Notes under the pieces: generated by a model
Told to the model about the DNA's origin: nothing
The model's input: the letters and a program-made list of their open reading frames with translations, nothing else
Database searches by the model: none
Source: JBJXFY01 sp046155815
Lineage (GTDB): Bacteria; Verrucomicrobiota; Verrucomicrobiia; Limisphaerales; CAIMTB01
Assembly: GCA_046155815.1 (NCBI GenBank)
Contig: JBJXFY010000114.1
Location: 1 to 27,872, forward strand
Length of the DNA stretch: 27,872 nucleotides
Direction: 5' to 3'
Program-made: the position numbers and the translations under genes
Shown here: positions 9,501 through 17,565 of the stretch, one piece after another
Position numbering within the stretch: position 1 is the first letter of the stretch
Layout of the letters: each line of letters begins with the position of its first letter

Positions 9501-10288
9501 GCCTCGCCATGCTCGGAGATGCGGCCGAGCGCGTTCACGGAGAAGCGGCCCTCCAGTTCGGGACGATTGGCCGGGAGGCCGTTCACGGCGGCCACCGTCG
9601 GGATTCCGTCGCGGCTGGTGATCCTGAAATTGGTTCCGGGCTGATCCCGCAGCGTCACGGTCCGGTAGTTGCAGAGATAGAGATCCAGGTCGCCGTCGCC
9701 ATCAAAATCCGCGGCGGCCAGGGACATGCCGCCTCGTCCCTCGTTGATGACCGCGACGCGGTTGAAGCGGCCTCGCCCATCGTTCAGGAAGACGTGGGTG
9801 CCGCCGGCTACGGAATTGACCACGAGGTCGAGGTTGGTGTCACCGTCGAGGTCCGCGAGGAGCGCCCCGGTGGAGTCGAGGGCGGGACAGTCCACTCCCG
9901 ACGCTGCGGCCACCTCCTCGAAGCGCCAGCCGCCGAGGTTTCGGTAAAGCGCGTTGGGGCCGTCCAACCCGCAGAAGTACAGGTCGCACCAGCCGTCGCC
10001 GTCCACGTCACCGGCGGCCACGCCTGAACCGTTCAGGAGGATCTGGTTCATCGTCTGGCGGTCGAGGGCCAGGCGGTTCGTGAATTGGATGCCGGTTACG
10101 TCCGGGCCGAGGATCCGGAGGAATGGTGCCCCGCCATCAGGTGGCGGGAGGGGAGCGCTGCGTCCCCACGACTCCTGCCGCCACGCCGGGGCGGACTTGG
10201 GCCCGGTGGCGCCAGAGACTGCGGTCAGGCCGGAAACCCCAGCCATAAGCAGCACGAACGCGGGGAAGCGGCTTACGGGCGTAGACAT
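6575..10288 (-). CDS. Exported FG-GAP/VCBS repeat protein with two ASPIC/UnbV domains (upstream paralogue)
   Basis: 1237 residues from the ATG at 10288, chosen because a Sec signal (MSTPVSRFPAFVLLMAGVSG) follows it; the open frame extends 65 codons further upstream without looking like protein. The plan matches the next gene: FG-GAP blades with calcium-type loops (DVDGDGWCD, DLDGDTNLD, DFDGDGDLD), a CRTAC1-like middle (DIYVCGDFDSPDRIWLN), a first ASPIC/UnbV domain at roughly 560-650, a Pro/Ala linker, a second propeller set, and a C-terminal ASPIC/UnbV domain (GARPGLRVALRGPAGNPAG, then a WPGG motif). Stretches near the C-terminus align residue for residue with the paralogue. In eukaryotes related CRTAC1 proteins are extracellular matrix proteins; bacterial roles are poorly known, so adhesion or surface binding is only inference. 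It ends 27 bp before the downstream paralogue's ATG, so the two are probably one transcript. Confidence 0.87.
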   Translation of the reverse strand: MSTPVSRFPAFVLLMAGVSGLTAVSGATGPKSAPAWRQESWGRSAPLPPPDGGAPFLRILGPDVTGIQFTNRLALDRQTMNQILLNGSGVAAGDVDGDGWCDLYFCGLDGPNALYRNLGGWRFEEVAAASGVDCPALDSTGALLADLDGDTNLDLVVNSVAGGTHVFLNDGRGRFNRVAVINEGRGGMSLAAADFDGDGDLDLYLCNYRTVTLRDQPGTNFRITSRDGIPTVAAVNGLPANRPELEGRFSVNALGRISEHGEADAVFRNEGRGRFTQVPFTGGAFLDEAGVPLARPPHDWSLSVMCRDLNADGLPDIYVCGDFDSPDRIWLNAGGGRFRAAPPLAFRNTSKFSMGLDVADINRDGLDDLLVLDMLSREHVVRLTRADKGMDNAAPGDLLARPQLGRNTLHLNRGDGTYSEIACYAGLAATEWSWAPVFLDVDLDGFEDLLVTTGHGRDDMDLDTGLRLERTRRSRSMPPAEELALRKASPALPRPNLAFRNLGDLRFEETGARWGFDQAGISHGIALADLDNDGDMDVAVNNLNAAAGLHRNDGGAPRVAVRLRGAGGNPQGIGSRITLLNGAVPRQAQEIVAGGRYLSGDEALRTFAAGPHDALVIEVAWRSGRTSRVEGVRANHAYELREPSGGPATPPAPPAAAATLFAESSAFLPHTHGETPFDDFSRQPLLPNRLSQLGPGLGWIDLDGDGRDELVIGAGVGESPGVFTVGRGGEFVRRTDPAFAAPAPAEHTSVLGLPRADGGMQLLAGFSGYEAAGEPPAPVQVYDPATAGSVPVAPPMPASPGPLALGDVDGDGRLELFVGSRVLPGRYPESGGSLVLRQEDGRFQPDPRLSAPLQSAGMVSGAVWTDLTGDGLPELVLACEWGPLRIFSNDRGQLREATREWGLHEFTGWWNGVAAGDFDGDGRLDLAASNWGLNTKYQASRQHPRRLHYGDFNGVGAVDVIEAAWAPELAKWVPERDFNQVGRALPWVRDRFATHRAFAEASLAEVLGDRLAAGAVLEAVALETAVFLNRGVRFERGRLPPAAQFSPAFGINVLDADGDGAEDLFLSQNFFAVQPQTSRSDAGRGLLLKGDGRGAFTEFPASGIHVAGEQRGSAVGDYDHDGRVDLVVAQNGAATRLYRNQGARPGLRVALRGPAGNPAGAGAKVRLRFASGWGPVREIRAGGGYWSQDSLTPVLATPTPADQVEVQWPGGRIVRTAPPPGAPAIAVTLDGRVLAIP

Positions 10289-10489
10289 CGCGGGCGGGAC
10301 CCAATGGCGTCTCGAGGGGAAGGGCACGGCCGGGAACATCCGCCCCGACTTATGCACGGGCGCCTGTGCCGCGTGTCTCACGGGGACTCCCAGTGCGGGC
10401 GAACGGCCCGATGCGGCAAACGCCTTCCATGGCCAGCATGAGGAATGGTGCCGGCTCCCCAACCCATTCGCAAGAGTCCCCAAAAGGAA

Positions 10490-10516
10490 AGCGGGCCGGC
10501 TGGAAGCCGGCCCGCT
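10490..10516 (-). terminator. Rho-independent terminator after the 961-residue exported protein
   Basis: A perfect 12-bp stem (AGCGGGCCGGCT paired with AGCCGGCCCGCT) with a 3-nt loop lies 21 bp past the stop codon of the minus-strand gene ending at 10538. Read on the minus strand it is followed by TTTCCTTTTGGGG, a short T-rich tract. This is the best intrinsic terminator in the window. It suggests that the two FG-GAP genes downstream need their own promoter somewhere in 10289-10489, where I could not identify one. Confidence 0.8.
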
Positions 10517-10537
10517 CGAATTCCGATGGTCCGCCCG

Positions 10538-13423
10538 TCAGTTGCGGCTGCGGAAGAACTGCGAGGTCTTGCCGCTGGGCAGCGGATACGGGCTCGCTGC
10601 GCCCGGCACGTCAGCGTAGGTCCCCTTCACTTGGTCAGCCGCCTGCAGCGTGCCAGTGAACGTGATGCTCGAGCCCGAGATGCTGATCGTGGGGCCGGCA
10701 GCCGGTGCCCCGATCACGTCGAGGCCGCTCGGGGTGACGAGCTGGATGGCGTTGATCGGGGCGCGCGGGGTGCCGCCCAGGCCGCGACCATCCGCGGTCG
10801 AGGCCTTGAGCACGAGGCTGCCGGCCTTGAGGTTGCGGAACACGATCACATTGCCACGCAGGGCGTTGGTGCTGCCGGGAGCGGCCGGATTGAGCACAAA
10901 GGCATTGGCCGGGACGACCTCCCCGCCGAGCGCCGGCACCCAGTCCTGGAGGGTCACGCCGGCGGAGTCGGTGATGCTGAACGCACCGCCGCGGTCGCCC
11001 GCGATGCCGCCGAGATAGTAGAGCACGAGGTCATATCCGGGTCCGGTCAGGCTCGCCGGGATGTTCGCGATGGTCACGTCGGTTGTGGTCGCATTGCCGG
11101 TGTCGAGGTAGCCGGTCATGAGGTTCGCATCCAGCGCGGGGAAGTCGTTGTTCTCCTCACCGCGACCAGTCGAAGCCCAAGTTCCAGAACTGCCAAGAAA
11201 CTCGACGGTGACGGTGCTGTTGGCCGACGTGCCGTTGCTCTCCGCCTTGATGTTGGCCACCGCTCCGCTGGTTTCGGTGGTGTTGCCAAACAGGTTGTTC
11301 CAGTTGCCCTGGGCCACTCCGTTGGCCCCGACCACGTCAACCGGGCTCAACTGACTTCCACCTTCGTTGGCGCCAAAGTTGAGGCCGATGCTGTAGGTCT
11401 GCTTGCCGCGCGGCTTCTGGGTCACGGTGGTGTTGCCGTAGTCACGCATCTGATTGGCCCACTCGCGGGTCGCGGTGGCGTCAATACCGACGATGTTGCC
11501 GTTCTCCGGCCCGCAGAACACGCCGACAAAGGTCTGGTCGGGCATCTCCTCGCTGACCGTCGTGCCGCTGTCGTCAACGAGATTGAACACCGTCGTGCCC
11601 AGAGGCACCCAGTCGGTGCCGCCGTTGCTGCGGAACATGCTGACGTGCTGGCCGACGCGCTTGATGCGGGCCCAGGCATTGGGATAGTCGGGCGTACCGC
11701 CGCCGCCCGAGCCGGAGGTGGCGCCACCGGCGAGGAGGCGGCGGTTGGTCTCCCAGGAATTGTTCGACGGATTGCCGTTGAACATGCGGGGCGGGTTGAC
11801 GTGGGCGTTCTGGTAGATGCTGGCCGGATTGGCGCCGGCGGTGTCGGTGGTCTCGTCACCGTTGTTGAGGGAGGCACGGACAGAGAGGCCGTTGCGCGAC
11901 CACTGGCTGGAAGGATCGGCATACGCGATGCGGACCTTCTTGTCGAAGTCGCCGCTCACCTGCTCGTAGACGAAGGTGATGTCGTCCGAAGTGTTCCAGA
12001 ACGAGGCGCCGCCGGACACGAGGTTGTAGTCCGTGGCGGAGGTGGCGATCGCGGCGGGCTCGAAGGCCCGGCCGCCATCCGCCGCGCCGTCACGGCCGAT
12101 GCTGATCCATTTCATCGCCGTTGAGGTCACGGGGATCGTCTGGCCGGTGTTGGGGATGGCGTTGCCCTTGGCGTCCGCGACATTCTTGACGGTCACGGTG
12201 GTGCCGGCGGCAGGCAGGCCCGCCACGGTGAGGATCACGCCGCTCTGGAGGGACGCCACGCCGCTGGCGTTGGAGACGTAGCGGGCTTTCGACACGGTGC
12301 CGGTCCCGAGGGTGTAGTTGCCCGGGGTTTCCGCTCCCGCCTCGGCCAGCTGCTCATCGAACAGGACGCCGATCTCGGTCGTGTTGTCGTCACCGTTGGC
12401 CATGGAGACGGCGGAGAGGGCCTTGGGCGGGACAGTGTCCGCCAGCACGACCACGTCCGCCTCCGCGCTGGTGGCGGACTTGGTGGTGTTCGCGATCGTG
12501 ATCACGGCGCGGTACTTGCCGGAGTCCGCGACGCTGGCGCGGTTGATGGAGAATGTCCCGGCGGTGGCCCCGGGGATGTTCGTGCCGTTCTTCTGCCACT
12601 GGTAGACAGGCGCCATCAGGTAGTCCGTCCCAAAACGGGCCGTGGCGACCACGCTCAGGCTGACAGGCTGCTGTTCAATGGTGCTGACCGGGTCGGGCTG
12701 GTCGGTGACGGTGAGGGTGATCGCGTCGTCGTTGCCCGGCAGGGGCACGAGCGCAAACCAGTCATAGTCGCCATTGCTGACGGTGAACCGGAGAGTGGAC
12801 TTGCCGTTCAGCTTGAAGGCCAGCCGGTTGGTTCCCTGCGCGAGCGGGATCAGGGCATTGTTGCCCCAGCCACCCGGCGCGCGGCCCTCGAAGGTTCCCA
12901 AGTTGCCGACGGTCTGCGTCTCGGTACCGACCCCGGAGGTGACCACACCAAGGCGGCCGCCGATGACCGCGTTGGCGTCCCCGTGGGACGAGGCTCCATA
13001 GGCCGAGTAAAACCCGGCGGCGGTGTTGCGGGTGTAGTTGTACCAATGTCCACCGCCGACCCAGCCCAGCTTGAAATTCACCGTCGTCGTCCAGCTTCCG
13101 CGGTCCGCTCCGAGGAGGCCGTTGAGGTTGTCGTTCATCGGCACGTTCGGATCCTCCCCGAGGCGGTAAAGATCCGAGGAGGCTTCCGCCGATCGGCTGT
13201 AATCCACGTTGACGGTGGCGCCGAGGCCGTCGTAGGCGCCGCCGTTGTAGGGCATCACATCCACATCGAGCCCGGCGGTGCCCTTCTGGGGATTGGCGGT
13301 GCCGTCGGAATCAAAGTCCTCGCCCTCGATCAGGAAAATGTTGGGTGGGACCGGACTCTGCGCCTGGGCGCAAGCCATGGCTGCGGCGGTGATGGCCGCA
13401 AAGATTGCTGCGAATTTCTTCAT
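10538..13423 (-). CDS. Exported multidomain protein (CBM-like, Ig-like, SbsA-like and DUF1349-like regions)
   Basis: 961 residues. The start at 13423 gives a clean Sec signal (MKKFAAIFAAITAAAMACAQAQ). Regions visible: 30-228, a carbohydrate-binding-module-like part beginning FLIEGEDFDSDG and ending in a GDYDWFALVP strand; 247-326, an Ig-like domain (YQWQKNGTNIPGA ... DSGKYRAVITI); 331-434, an SbsA/Big_5-like Ig domain (DTVPPKALSAVS, FDEQLAEAG); about 438-650, resembling DUF1349 or concanavalin-like folds (WNTSDDITFVYEQVSGDFD, WSRNGLSVRA); then a beta-rich region to about 900. The end (PGAASPYPLPSGKTSQFFRSRN) resembles a C-terminal motif I associate with secreted verrucomicrobial proteins. No catalytic residues are recognised. 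Its likely place is the cell surface or outside, perhaps binding polysaccharide (inference). Base composition looks less GC-rich than its neighbours. It has its own terminator downstream and a possible promoter upstream. Confidence 0.85.
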   Translation of the reverse strand: MKKFAAIFAAITAAAMACAQAQSPVPPNIFLIEGEDFDSDGTANPQKGTAGLDVDVMPYNGGAYDGLGATVNVDYSRSAEASSDLYRLGEDPNVPMNDNLNGLLGADRGSWTTTVNFKLGWVGGGHWYNYTRNTAAGFYSAYGASSHGDANAVIGGRLGVVTSGVGTETQTVGNLGTFEGRAPGGWGNNALIPLAQGTNRLAFKLNGKSTLRFTVSNGDYDWFALVPLPGNDDAITLTVTDQPDPVSTIEQQPVSLSVVATARFGTDYLMAPVYQWQKNGTNIPGATAGTFSINRASVADSGKYRAVITIANTTKSATSAEADVVVLADTVPPKALSAVSMANGDDNTTEIGVLFDEQLAEAGAETPGNYTLGTGTVSKARYVSNASGVASLQSGVILTVAGLPAAGTTVTVKNVADAKGNAIPNTGQTIPVTSTAMKWISIGRDGAADGGRAFEPAAIATSATDYNLVSGGASFWNTSDDITFVYEQVSGDFDKKVRIAYADPSSQWSRNGLSVRASLNNGDETTDTAGANPASIYQNAHVNPPRMFNGNPSNNSWETNRRLLAGGATSGSGGGGTPDYPNAWARIKRVGQHVSMFRSNGGTDWVPLGTTVFNLVDDSGTTVSEEMPDQTFVGVFCGPENGNIVGIDATATREWANQMRDYGNTTVTQKPRGKQTYSIGLNFGANEGGSQLSPVDVVGANGVAQGNWNNLFGNTTETSGAVANIKAESNGTSANSTVTVEFLGSSGTWASTGRGEENNDFPALDANLMTGYLDTGNATTTDVTIANIPASLTGPGYDLVLYYLGGIAGDRGGAFSITDSAGVTLQDWVPALGGEVVPANAFVLNPAAPGSTNALRGNVIVFRNLKAGSLVLKASTADGRGLGGTPRAPINAIQLVTPSGLDVIGAPAAGPTISISGSSITFTGTLQAADQVKGTYADVPGAASPYPLPSGKTSQFFRSRN

Positions 13424-13451
13424 GGGGTCCGGAAAGCGCTATCAAGCCGGC

Positions 13452-13487
13452 CGTAGCGCGCACAAGTGCAAAGTTGTCAAATGACAA
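13452..13487 (-). promoter_or_regulatory. Possible promoter/operator upstream of the exported multidomain protein
   Basis: On the minus strand a perfect TTGACA (13475-13480) lies about 50 bp before the start codon at 13423. A GCTACG hexamer follows after 17 bp (13452-13457), a poor -10. The TTGACA is embedded in a short palindrome, TTGTCA-AA-TGACAA on the plus strand (13474-13487), which could also be a repressor site. The AT-richness of this stretch stands out against its surroundings. The evidence is only this pattern. Confidence 0.3.
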
Positions 13488-13590
13488 GAAAGTCACGCCA
13501 CCCGCCCCACGCCGACGGCTTCCCGCCGCCACAGGCCCCGCCTGCGGGCGGCTTCCGGTGCCGGTGCCGGGAGCCCGGACGCCCGCCTCC

Positions 13591-15099
13591 CTACAGCCGC
13601 TTCCGCAGGTTCACGGGCAGGATGTTCATCTCGCCGCGGTACTTGGCGACGGTGCGGCGGGCGATCTTGATGCCCTTCTCGCCAAGCCGGCGGCCGAGCT
13701 CGTCGTCGCTCAGCGGCTTGGCCGCATCCTCGGCCTTCACCAGCTCGGCGATGAACTCCTTCACGCTGGCGGCGGCCATGCCGTCGCCGTCGGCGGTGCC
13801 CACGCCGGAGCTGAAGAGCGCCCGCATCTCGAGCAGGCCGAGCGGCGTGTCCATGAACTTGCCCGAGACGGCGCGGCTGACGGTGGTCTCGTGGACGCCC
13901 ACCACCTCGGCCACCTGCGCCATGGTCATGGGCTTGAGGTGGCTGCGGCCCAGGTCGAAGTAGTCACGCTGCCGCCGGACGATCTCGCGGGAGATGGATT
14001 CGATGGTGCGCTCGCGCAGGCCGAGGCTCTTGAGCAGGAACTTCCCGTCGCGGATGCGTTCGCGGAGGTACTCGCGCACCTCCGGCGAACTGGACGCCTG
14101 CGCCAGCAGGTCCTTGTACGCGTGGCTGATCCGGAGCCGCGGCAGGTGATCCCGGTTGGTGGTGATCTGGTACTCACCGTCCTCCGACCGGGTGATGAAC
14201 ACCTCGGGCACGACGTAGATGTCGTCCGCCGGGGCAAAGCGCCGTCCGGGATGCGGGTCGAGCTTGCCGACGTTTTCCGCGGCGTCCTGGATTTCATCCG
14301 GGTACACGCCCAGCGCGCGGCCGATCTCGGCGAACTTGTGGCGGCCGAGCGCCTCGAGGTGGTCGCGCACGACCTGCGCTTCGAGCGACTGCCCCTGCCC
14401 GCGCCGTTCAAGCTGGAGCAGCAGGCACTCGCGCAGGTCGCGCGCGCCGATGCCCGCCGGATCAAGCCCCTGCACCACCTTCAGGGCCGCCTCAAAATCC
14501 GTGGCGGGCGCCCCCGCGGCCTGGGCCACCTCCTCGGGCGTACGCAGCAGGTAGCCGTCGCCGTTCAGGTTGCCGATGAGCGCTTCCGCGGCGGCGCGGG
14601 CTTCGGGCGTCAGGCCCAGCAGATGGAGCTGGCCGGCGAGTTCATCGGCCAGCGTGGGCGCGGTGGTCAGCGAATCGAACAGGTGCTGGTGCTTTTCCTC
14701 GGCCACCTCGGACTGCTGGAGCGCCGGCTCGCCCGCGCCAACGGACGAGCGCCATTCCTCGTCCATCTGCACGAGCCGCTGGAGGGCGGCGTCCAAGTCG
14801 TCCACCGGCGCGGACGACGGGCGCTCGCGGGCGGGGTCCACCATGGTGTCCGCGGGCGGCTCGGAGGGGTCAATGGCCGCCCGGGTTGCATCGTCCAGCC
14901 CGCCGTCGCCGGCGTCTCCCTCGTCGGTGCCTTCGGTGGCTGGGGCCTCCTCGAGGACAGGATTGCGGGCAAGCTCCTGCTGGACGAGGGCGCGGAGCTC
15001 CATCACCGGTGCCTGGAGGAGCGCCAGCGACTGCTGCATCTGGGGCGTCAGCACCTGCTGCAACCCCAGGCGTTGGGAGAGGACCATGCCCTGCGCCAT
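13591..15099 (-). CDS. rpoN: RNA polymerase sigma-54 factor RpoN
   Basis: 502 residues, the usual size for sigma-54. The glutamine- and leucine-rich region I is at the N-terminus (LSQRLGLQQVLTPQMQQSLALLQAPVMELRALVQQEL), followed by an acidic, variable region II (about 50-120), the core-binding region, and a helix-turn-helix at about 385-410 (MAQVAEVVGVHETTVSRAVSGKFM). The diagnostic RpoN box is present at 480-488 (ARRTVAKYR). RpoN directs core RNA polymerase to -24/-12 promoters and needs an AAA+ activator; none is encoded in this window. The start at 15099 is preceded only by a weak AGG. It lies 64 bp downstream of the Nudix gene on the same strand, so it may be read from the same transcript. 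The residue after the box core is Gly rather than the common Glu (KYRG), a minor variation. Confidence 0.97.
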   Translation of the reverse strand: MAQGMVLSQRLGLQQVLTPQMQQSLALLQAPVMELRALVQQELARNPVLEEAPATEGTDEGDAGDGGLDDATRAAIDPSEPPADTMVDPARERPSSAPVDDLDAALQRLVQMDEEWRSSVGAGEPALQQSEVAEEKHQHLFDSLTTAPTLADELAGQLHLLGLTPEARAAAEALIGNLNGDGYLLRTPEEVAQAAGAPATDFEAALKVVQGLDPAGIGARDLRECLLLQLERRGQGQSLEAQVVRDHLEALGRHKFAEIGRALGVYPDEIQDAAENVGKLDPHPGRRFAPADDIYVVPEVFITRSEDGEYQITTNRDHLPRLRISHAYKDLLAQASSSPEVREYLRERIRDGKFLLKSLGLRERTIESISREIVRRQRDYFDLGRSHLKPMTMAQVAEVVGVHETTVSRAVSGKFMDTPLGLLEMRALFSSGVGTADGDGMAAASVKEFIAELVKAEDAAKPLSDDELGRRLGEKGIKIARRTVAKYRGEMNILPVNLRKRL

Positions 15100-15163
15100 C
15101 GGACCTGAGGGTAGGCACGCGAACTGCTACGACAAGGCCGAACGCGGGAAAACCCCCGTCAAT

Positions 15164-15688
15164 TCAGGCAAAGTTTCGCTCCACCAACCGCCGCCACGCC
15201 GCACGCATCGAAGGGAAGGCCAGTTCGTCCTCCGCCACTCCCGCCGGCTTCAGCCACACGAAGGCCTCCACGTCATCCAACGCCGCCGCCCGGTGCGGTT
15301 CCACGGCGCGGGCGGTGAAGCAAAGGTCCAGCACCGGATACGTCACGTCGCGGTAGAGGTAGCTGTTCACCTCGGACGTGAGGAAGCGGACGTCGGCCAG
15401 TTCAAGGCCGACCTCCTCGCGGATCTCGCGGCGCAGCGCGTCCTCCCCGCGTTCACCGATGTCAATGAACCCGCCCGGCGGCGCGAGCTTGCCGGCCGCG
15501 GGATCCTTCGCGCGGCGGATGAAGAGCCAGCGCCCCGCGTCGTCGCGGATGAAGGCGACGACGGCGCAGGCCGCATTGAAGAACAGGCGGAAGCCGCAGG
15601 CCGGACAGTCGAAGACGTTGGTCGCCGGGGGCGCGGCCTGCCGCTCGCCGCAGCGCGGGCAGTGGTGGAAGAACTCAGGGACGCGCAT
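15164..15688 (-). CDS. Nudix hydrolase with N-terminal zinc ribbon
   Basis: 174 residues from the ATG at 15688. The N-terminus holds a four-cysteine zinc ribbon (C10, C13 in CPRC; C28, C31 in CPAC), and the start was chosen just before it. The complete Nudix box GX5EX7REUXEEXGU runs from G73 to L95 (E79, R87, E88, E91, E92). Zinc-ribbon Nudix proteins include NudC-like NADH pyrophosphatases, but this protein is shorter than NudC and I see no SQPWPFPxS motif, so the substrate is unknown. It would hydrolyse a nucleoside diphosphate linked to another moiety, using Mg2+, in the cytoplasm. The first codons overlap the end of the upstream cytochrome gene by 14 bp, so translation is probably coupled. 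rpoN follows after 64 bp. Confidence 0.92.
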   Translation of the reverse strand: MRVPEFFHHCPRCGERQAAPPATNVFDCPACGFRLFFNAACAVVAFIRDDAGRWLFIRRAKDPAAGKLAPPGGFIDIGERGEDALRREIREEVGLELADVRFLTSEVNSYLYRDVTYPVLDLCFTARAVEPHRAAALDDVEAFVWLKPAGVAEDELAFPSMRAAWRRLVERNFA

Positions 15689-17549
15689 CACGGGCCACAG
15701 CCTGCCCGGCGACGGCGGGAAAAGCCCGCCGAACCCGCGCGGCCAGCTCGGAATCCTCCCGCGCCCCGGCACCGCGCAGCGCCTGCTCCGCCGCGTCGCG
15801 CGCCCCGGCCTCGTCGCCGCTGGCGGCCAGCGCGAGCGCCAGCACTTCCCACGCGGCGGGCAGGCGGTCACCGGCCTGCGCGATGACGTCGCGGGCCAGC
15901 TGCGCGGCGGCGGCGGGATCGCGTCGGGCCGGCGCGGGATCCGTGGCGAGCAGGCGCGCCCAGGCGAGGCGGGTTTCCGGGCGGTTGGGCGCGAGTTCCC
16001 GCGCGCGGCCGAGGTGTTCCGCGGCGTCCGCGAAGCGTCCCGCCTCGAGCAGCGCCTCGCCGAGCAGCAGCCGGCCTTCGGCCTGGTCTGGTTCGCGGCG
16101 CACGGCCTCGGCCAGCAGCGCGAGCGCGGCGTCGTTTTCCCCGAGCTGCTGGTGGCGCAGGGCCGCGTACTTCATGGCCCTCGTGTCAGTGGGATCGCCG
16201 CGGAGCCGCGCAAGGTGGCGCACCAGATCCTCGCGCAGCGTGCGCTCCGCGGCGGCGGCGCGCAGTACGGCTGCGTCCGCCGGCATGGACGTCCGCAGGG
16301 TGACGAGCAGCTCGGCCATCTCGTCCGTGGCGTTGCGGCCGTAGGCCACGTCGCGCGGCGGGCGCGAGGGATTCCGCGGATTCGCCGACGAGTTGTCGAA
16401 GATGTAGCGGAAGCGGACTTCCGCCCCGGCCGGCAGGGCGATGGGTTCCTTCAGCCGGTATTCGTCCTGCCAGTGGAAGTCCCAGTTCGGGATGTGCAGC
16501 AGCGCCTTCACCGCGCCGCCGGGCAGCAGCGCCTCCGCTCGCAGGTCGCGCGCGAGGAAGTGCGCGTGCGGCGCGACCGCGAGCACCTGGGCGGCCACGG
16601 GCAGGCGGAAGGCGTCGCGCGCGACGGCGTTGGTGGCGCCGGCCGGGATCGCCACGGCGCGGTCGCGCAGCACGAGCGTGTAGAGGCGGCCGTGCGGCGG
16701 CGTGTCCGTGAAATGCAGGCCCACGCGCGCACGGACCGGCTCCGGCCGGCCGGTGCGGCGCAGGTGAAGCTGCAGCACGAGGTCGCTGCCGGGCGCGAGC
16801 CGCCAGCCCTCGCCGGGCGCGTACGGCACCGGCGCGCGGCCGGGCGTCCAGCCGATGAACCGTCCGTCGGGCAGGCCGGCGTTGCCCGCGACCATGAGGC
16901 CGGCGAAGCCGGGCCGCGGATCGCGCGCGTCCAGCTGGCGCGCCGACGGCGTGCGGTCCACGAGCAGCACCGCGTGATGGACGATGCGCGGGTTGTCGAA
17001 GGCGAACTCCACCGCGCCCACTACGTGCGGGCCGTCCAGCGTCACCGGAAGGGTGAAGTGGCGGTACTCGTCCGGACCGTCCGCCGCGAGGGTGAACGGC
17101 TCCGGCATTTCCGCGACGAGGTCCGGCGCGCCGAGCTGCCAGCCCTCGGGAAACACCGGCGGAGACTTGGCCACTGCGGGGTCGCCTTCCGGCGCACCGG
17201 CTGCCGCCCAGCGGCGCAAAGTGTCCAGTTCGGCATCCGAAAGGCGGCGCGCGTCCAGGAACTCCGGCGATTCCCCGCCCGGCAACCAGGGCGGCATGAC
17301 GCGCTGCCGGGTGACTTCCACCAGGTCGGAGGCGCGCTTTTGCCCGTCCGCAAAGTTCAGCAAGGAAAACGGCGCGGCCTGGCCGGGCCGGTGGCAAGGG
17401 ACGCAGTGCGCACGCAGGAGAGGCGCGATGTCGCGGTGAAAAGTGGGCGGGGTTTCCGCACTCCGGGCTGCCGCTGGCCAGGCGAGGACCAGGCCGGCGA
17501 GCAGCCTAGTAGCCGCCCGCACCAATCTTGGCCGTCTTCGCCGCCACAT
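15675..17549 (-). CDS. Exported c-type cytochrome / copper monooxygenase-like protein with TPRs
   Basis: 624 residues from the ATG at 17549; in-frame ATGs at 17561 and 17594 are alternatives. I prefer 17549 because it gives a compact signal (MWRRRRPRLVRAATRLLAGL ... AAARSA) and avoids the tail of the deoC remnant. Numbered from 17594, the parts are: a haem site CVPCH at 64-68 with a possible Met ligand in RVMPPW (M100); a fold like the copper type II ascorbate-dependent monooxygenases, with HH 206-207 (IVHHAVL), H277 (LQLHL) and HAH 343-345 (APHAHFL) matching the order of the two copper sites in PHM/DBM; then TPR-type helices from about 430 to 620. The expected role is periplasmic redox or hydroxylation chemistry on an unknown substrate. 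Copper binding is inferred from spacing only. It overlaps the Nudix gene by 14 bp. Confidence 0.85.
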   Translation of the reverse strand: MWRRRRPRLVRAATRLLAGLVLAWPAAARSAETPPTFHRDIAPLLRAHCVPCHRPGQAAPFSLLNFADGQKRASDLVEVTRQRVMPPWLPGGESPEFLDARRLSDAELDTLRRWAAAGAPEGDPAVAKSPPVFPEGWQLGAPDLVAEMPEPFTLAADGPDEYRHFTLPVTLDGPHVVGAVEFAFDNPRIVHHAVLLVDRTPSARQLDARDPRPGFAGLMVAGNAGLPDGRFIGWTPGRAPVPYAPGEGWRLAPGSDLVLQLHLRRTGRPEPVRARVGLHFTDTPPHGRLYTLVLRDRAVAIPAGATNAVARDAFRLPVAAQVLAVAPHAHFLARDLRAEALLPGGAVKALLHIPNWDFHWQDEYRLKEPIALPAGAEVRFRYIFDNSSANPRNPSRPPRDVAYGRNATDEMAELLVTLRTSMPADAAVLRAAAAERTLREDLVRHLARLRGDPTDTRAMKYAALRHQQLGENDAALALLAEAVRREPDQAEGRLLLGEALLEAGRFADAAEHLGRARELAPNRPETRLAWARLLATDPAPARRDPAAAAQLARDVIAQAGDRLPAAWEVLALALAASGDEAGARDAAEQALRGAGAREDSELAARVRRAFPAVAGQAVARDARP

Positions 17550-17565
17550 GTTCGCCTGCATTTTT

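Noticed and set aside
13500..13590. GCCGCC/GGCGGC hairpin after rpoN
   Set aside because: The stem is short with internal mismatches and no T-tract. In DNA this GC-rich such pairs arise by chance.
15100..15163. TTGACG as an rpoN promoter
   Set aside because: No acceptable -10 hexamer lies at a usual distance, and read-through from the Nudix gene is simpler.
16186..17397. 403-residue minus-strand frame
   Set aside because: It is an alternate-frame shadow of the cytochrome/monooxygenase gene, rich in Arg, Ala and Gly.
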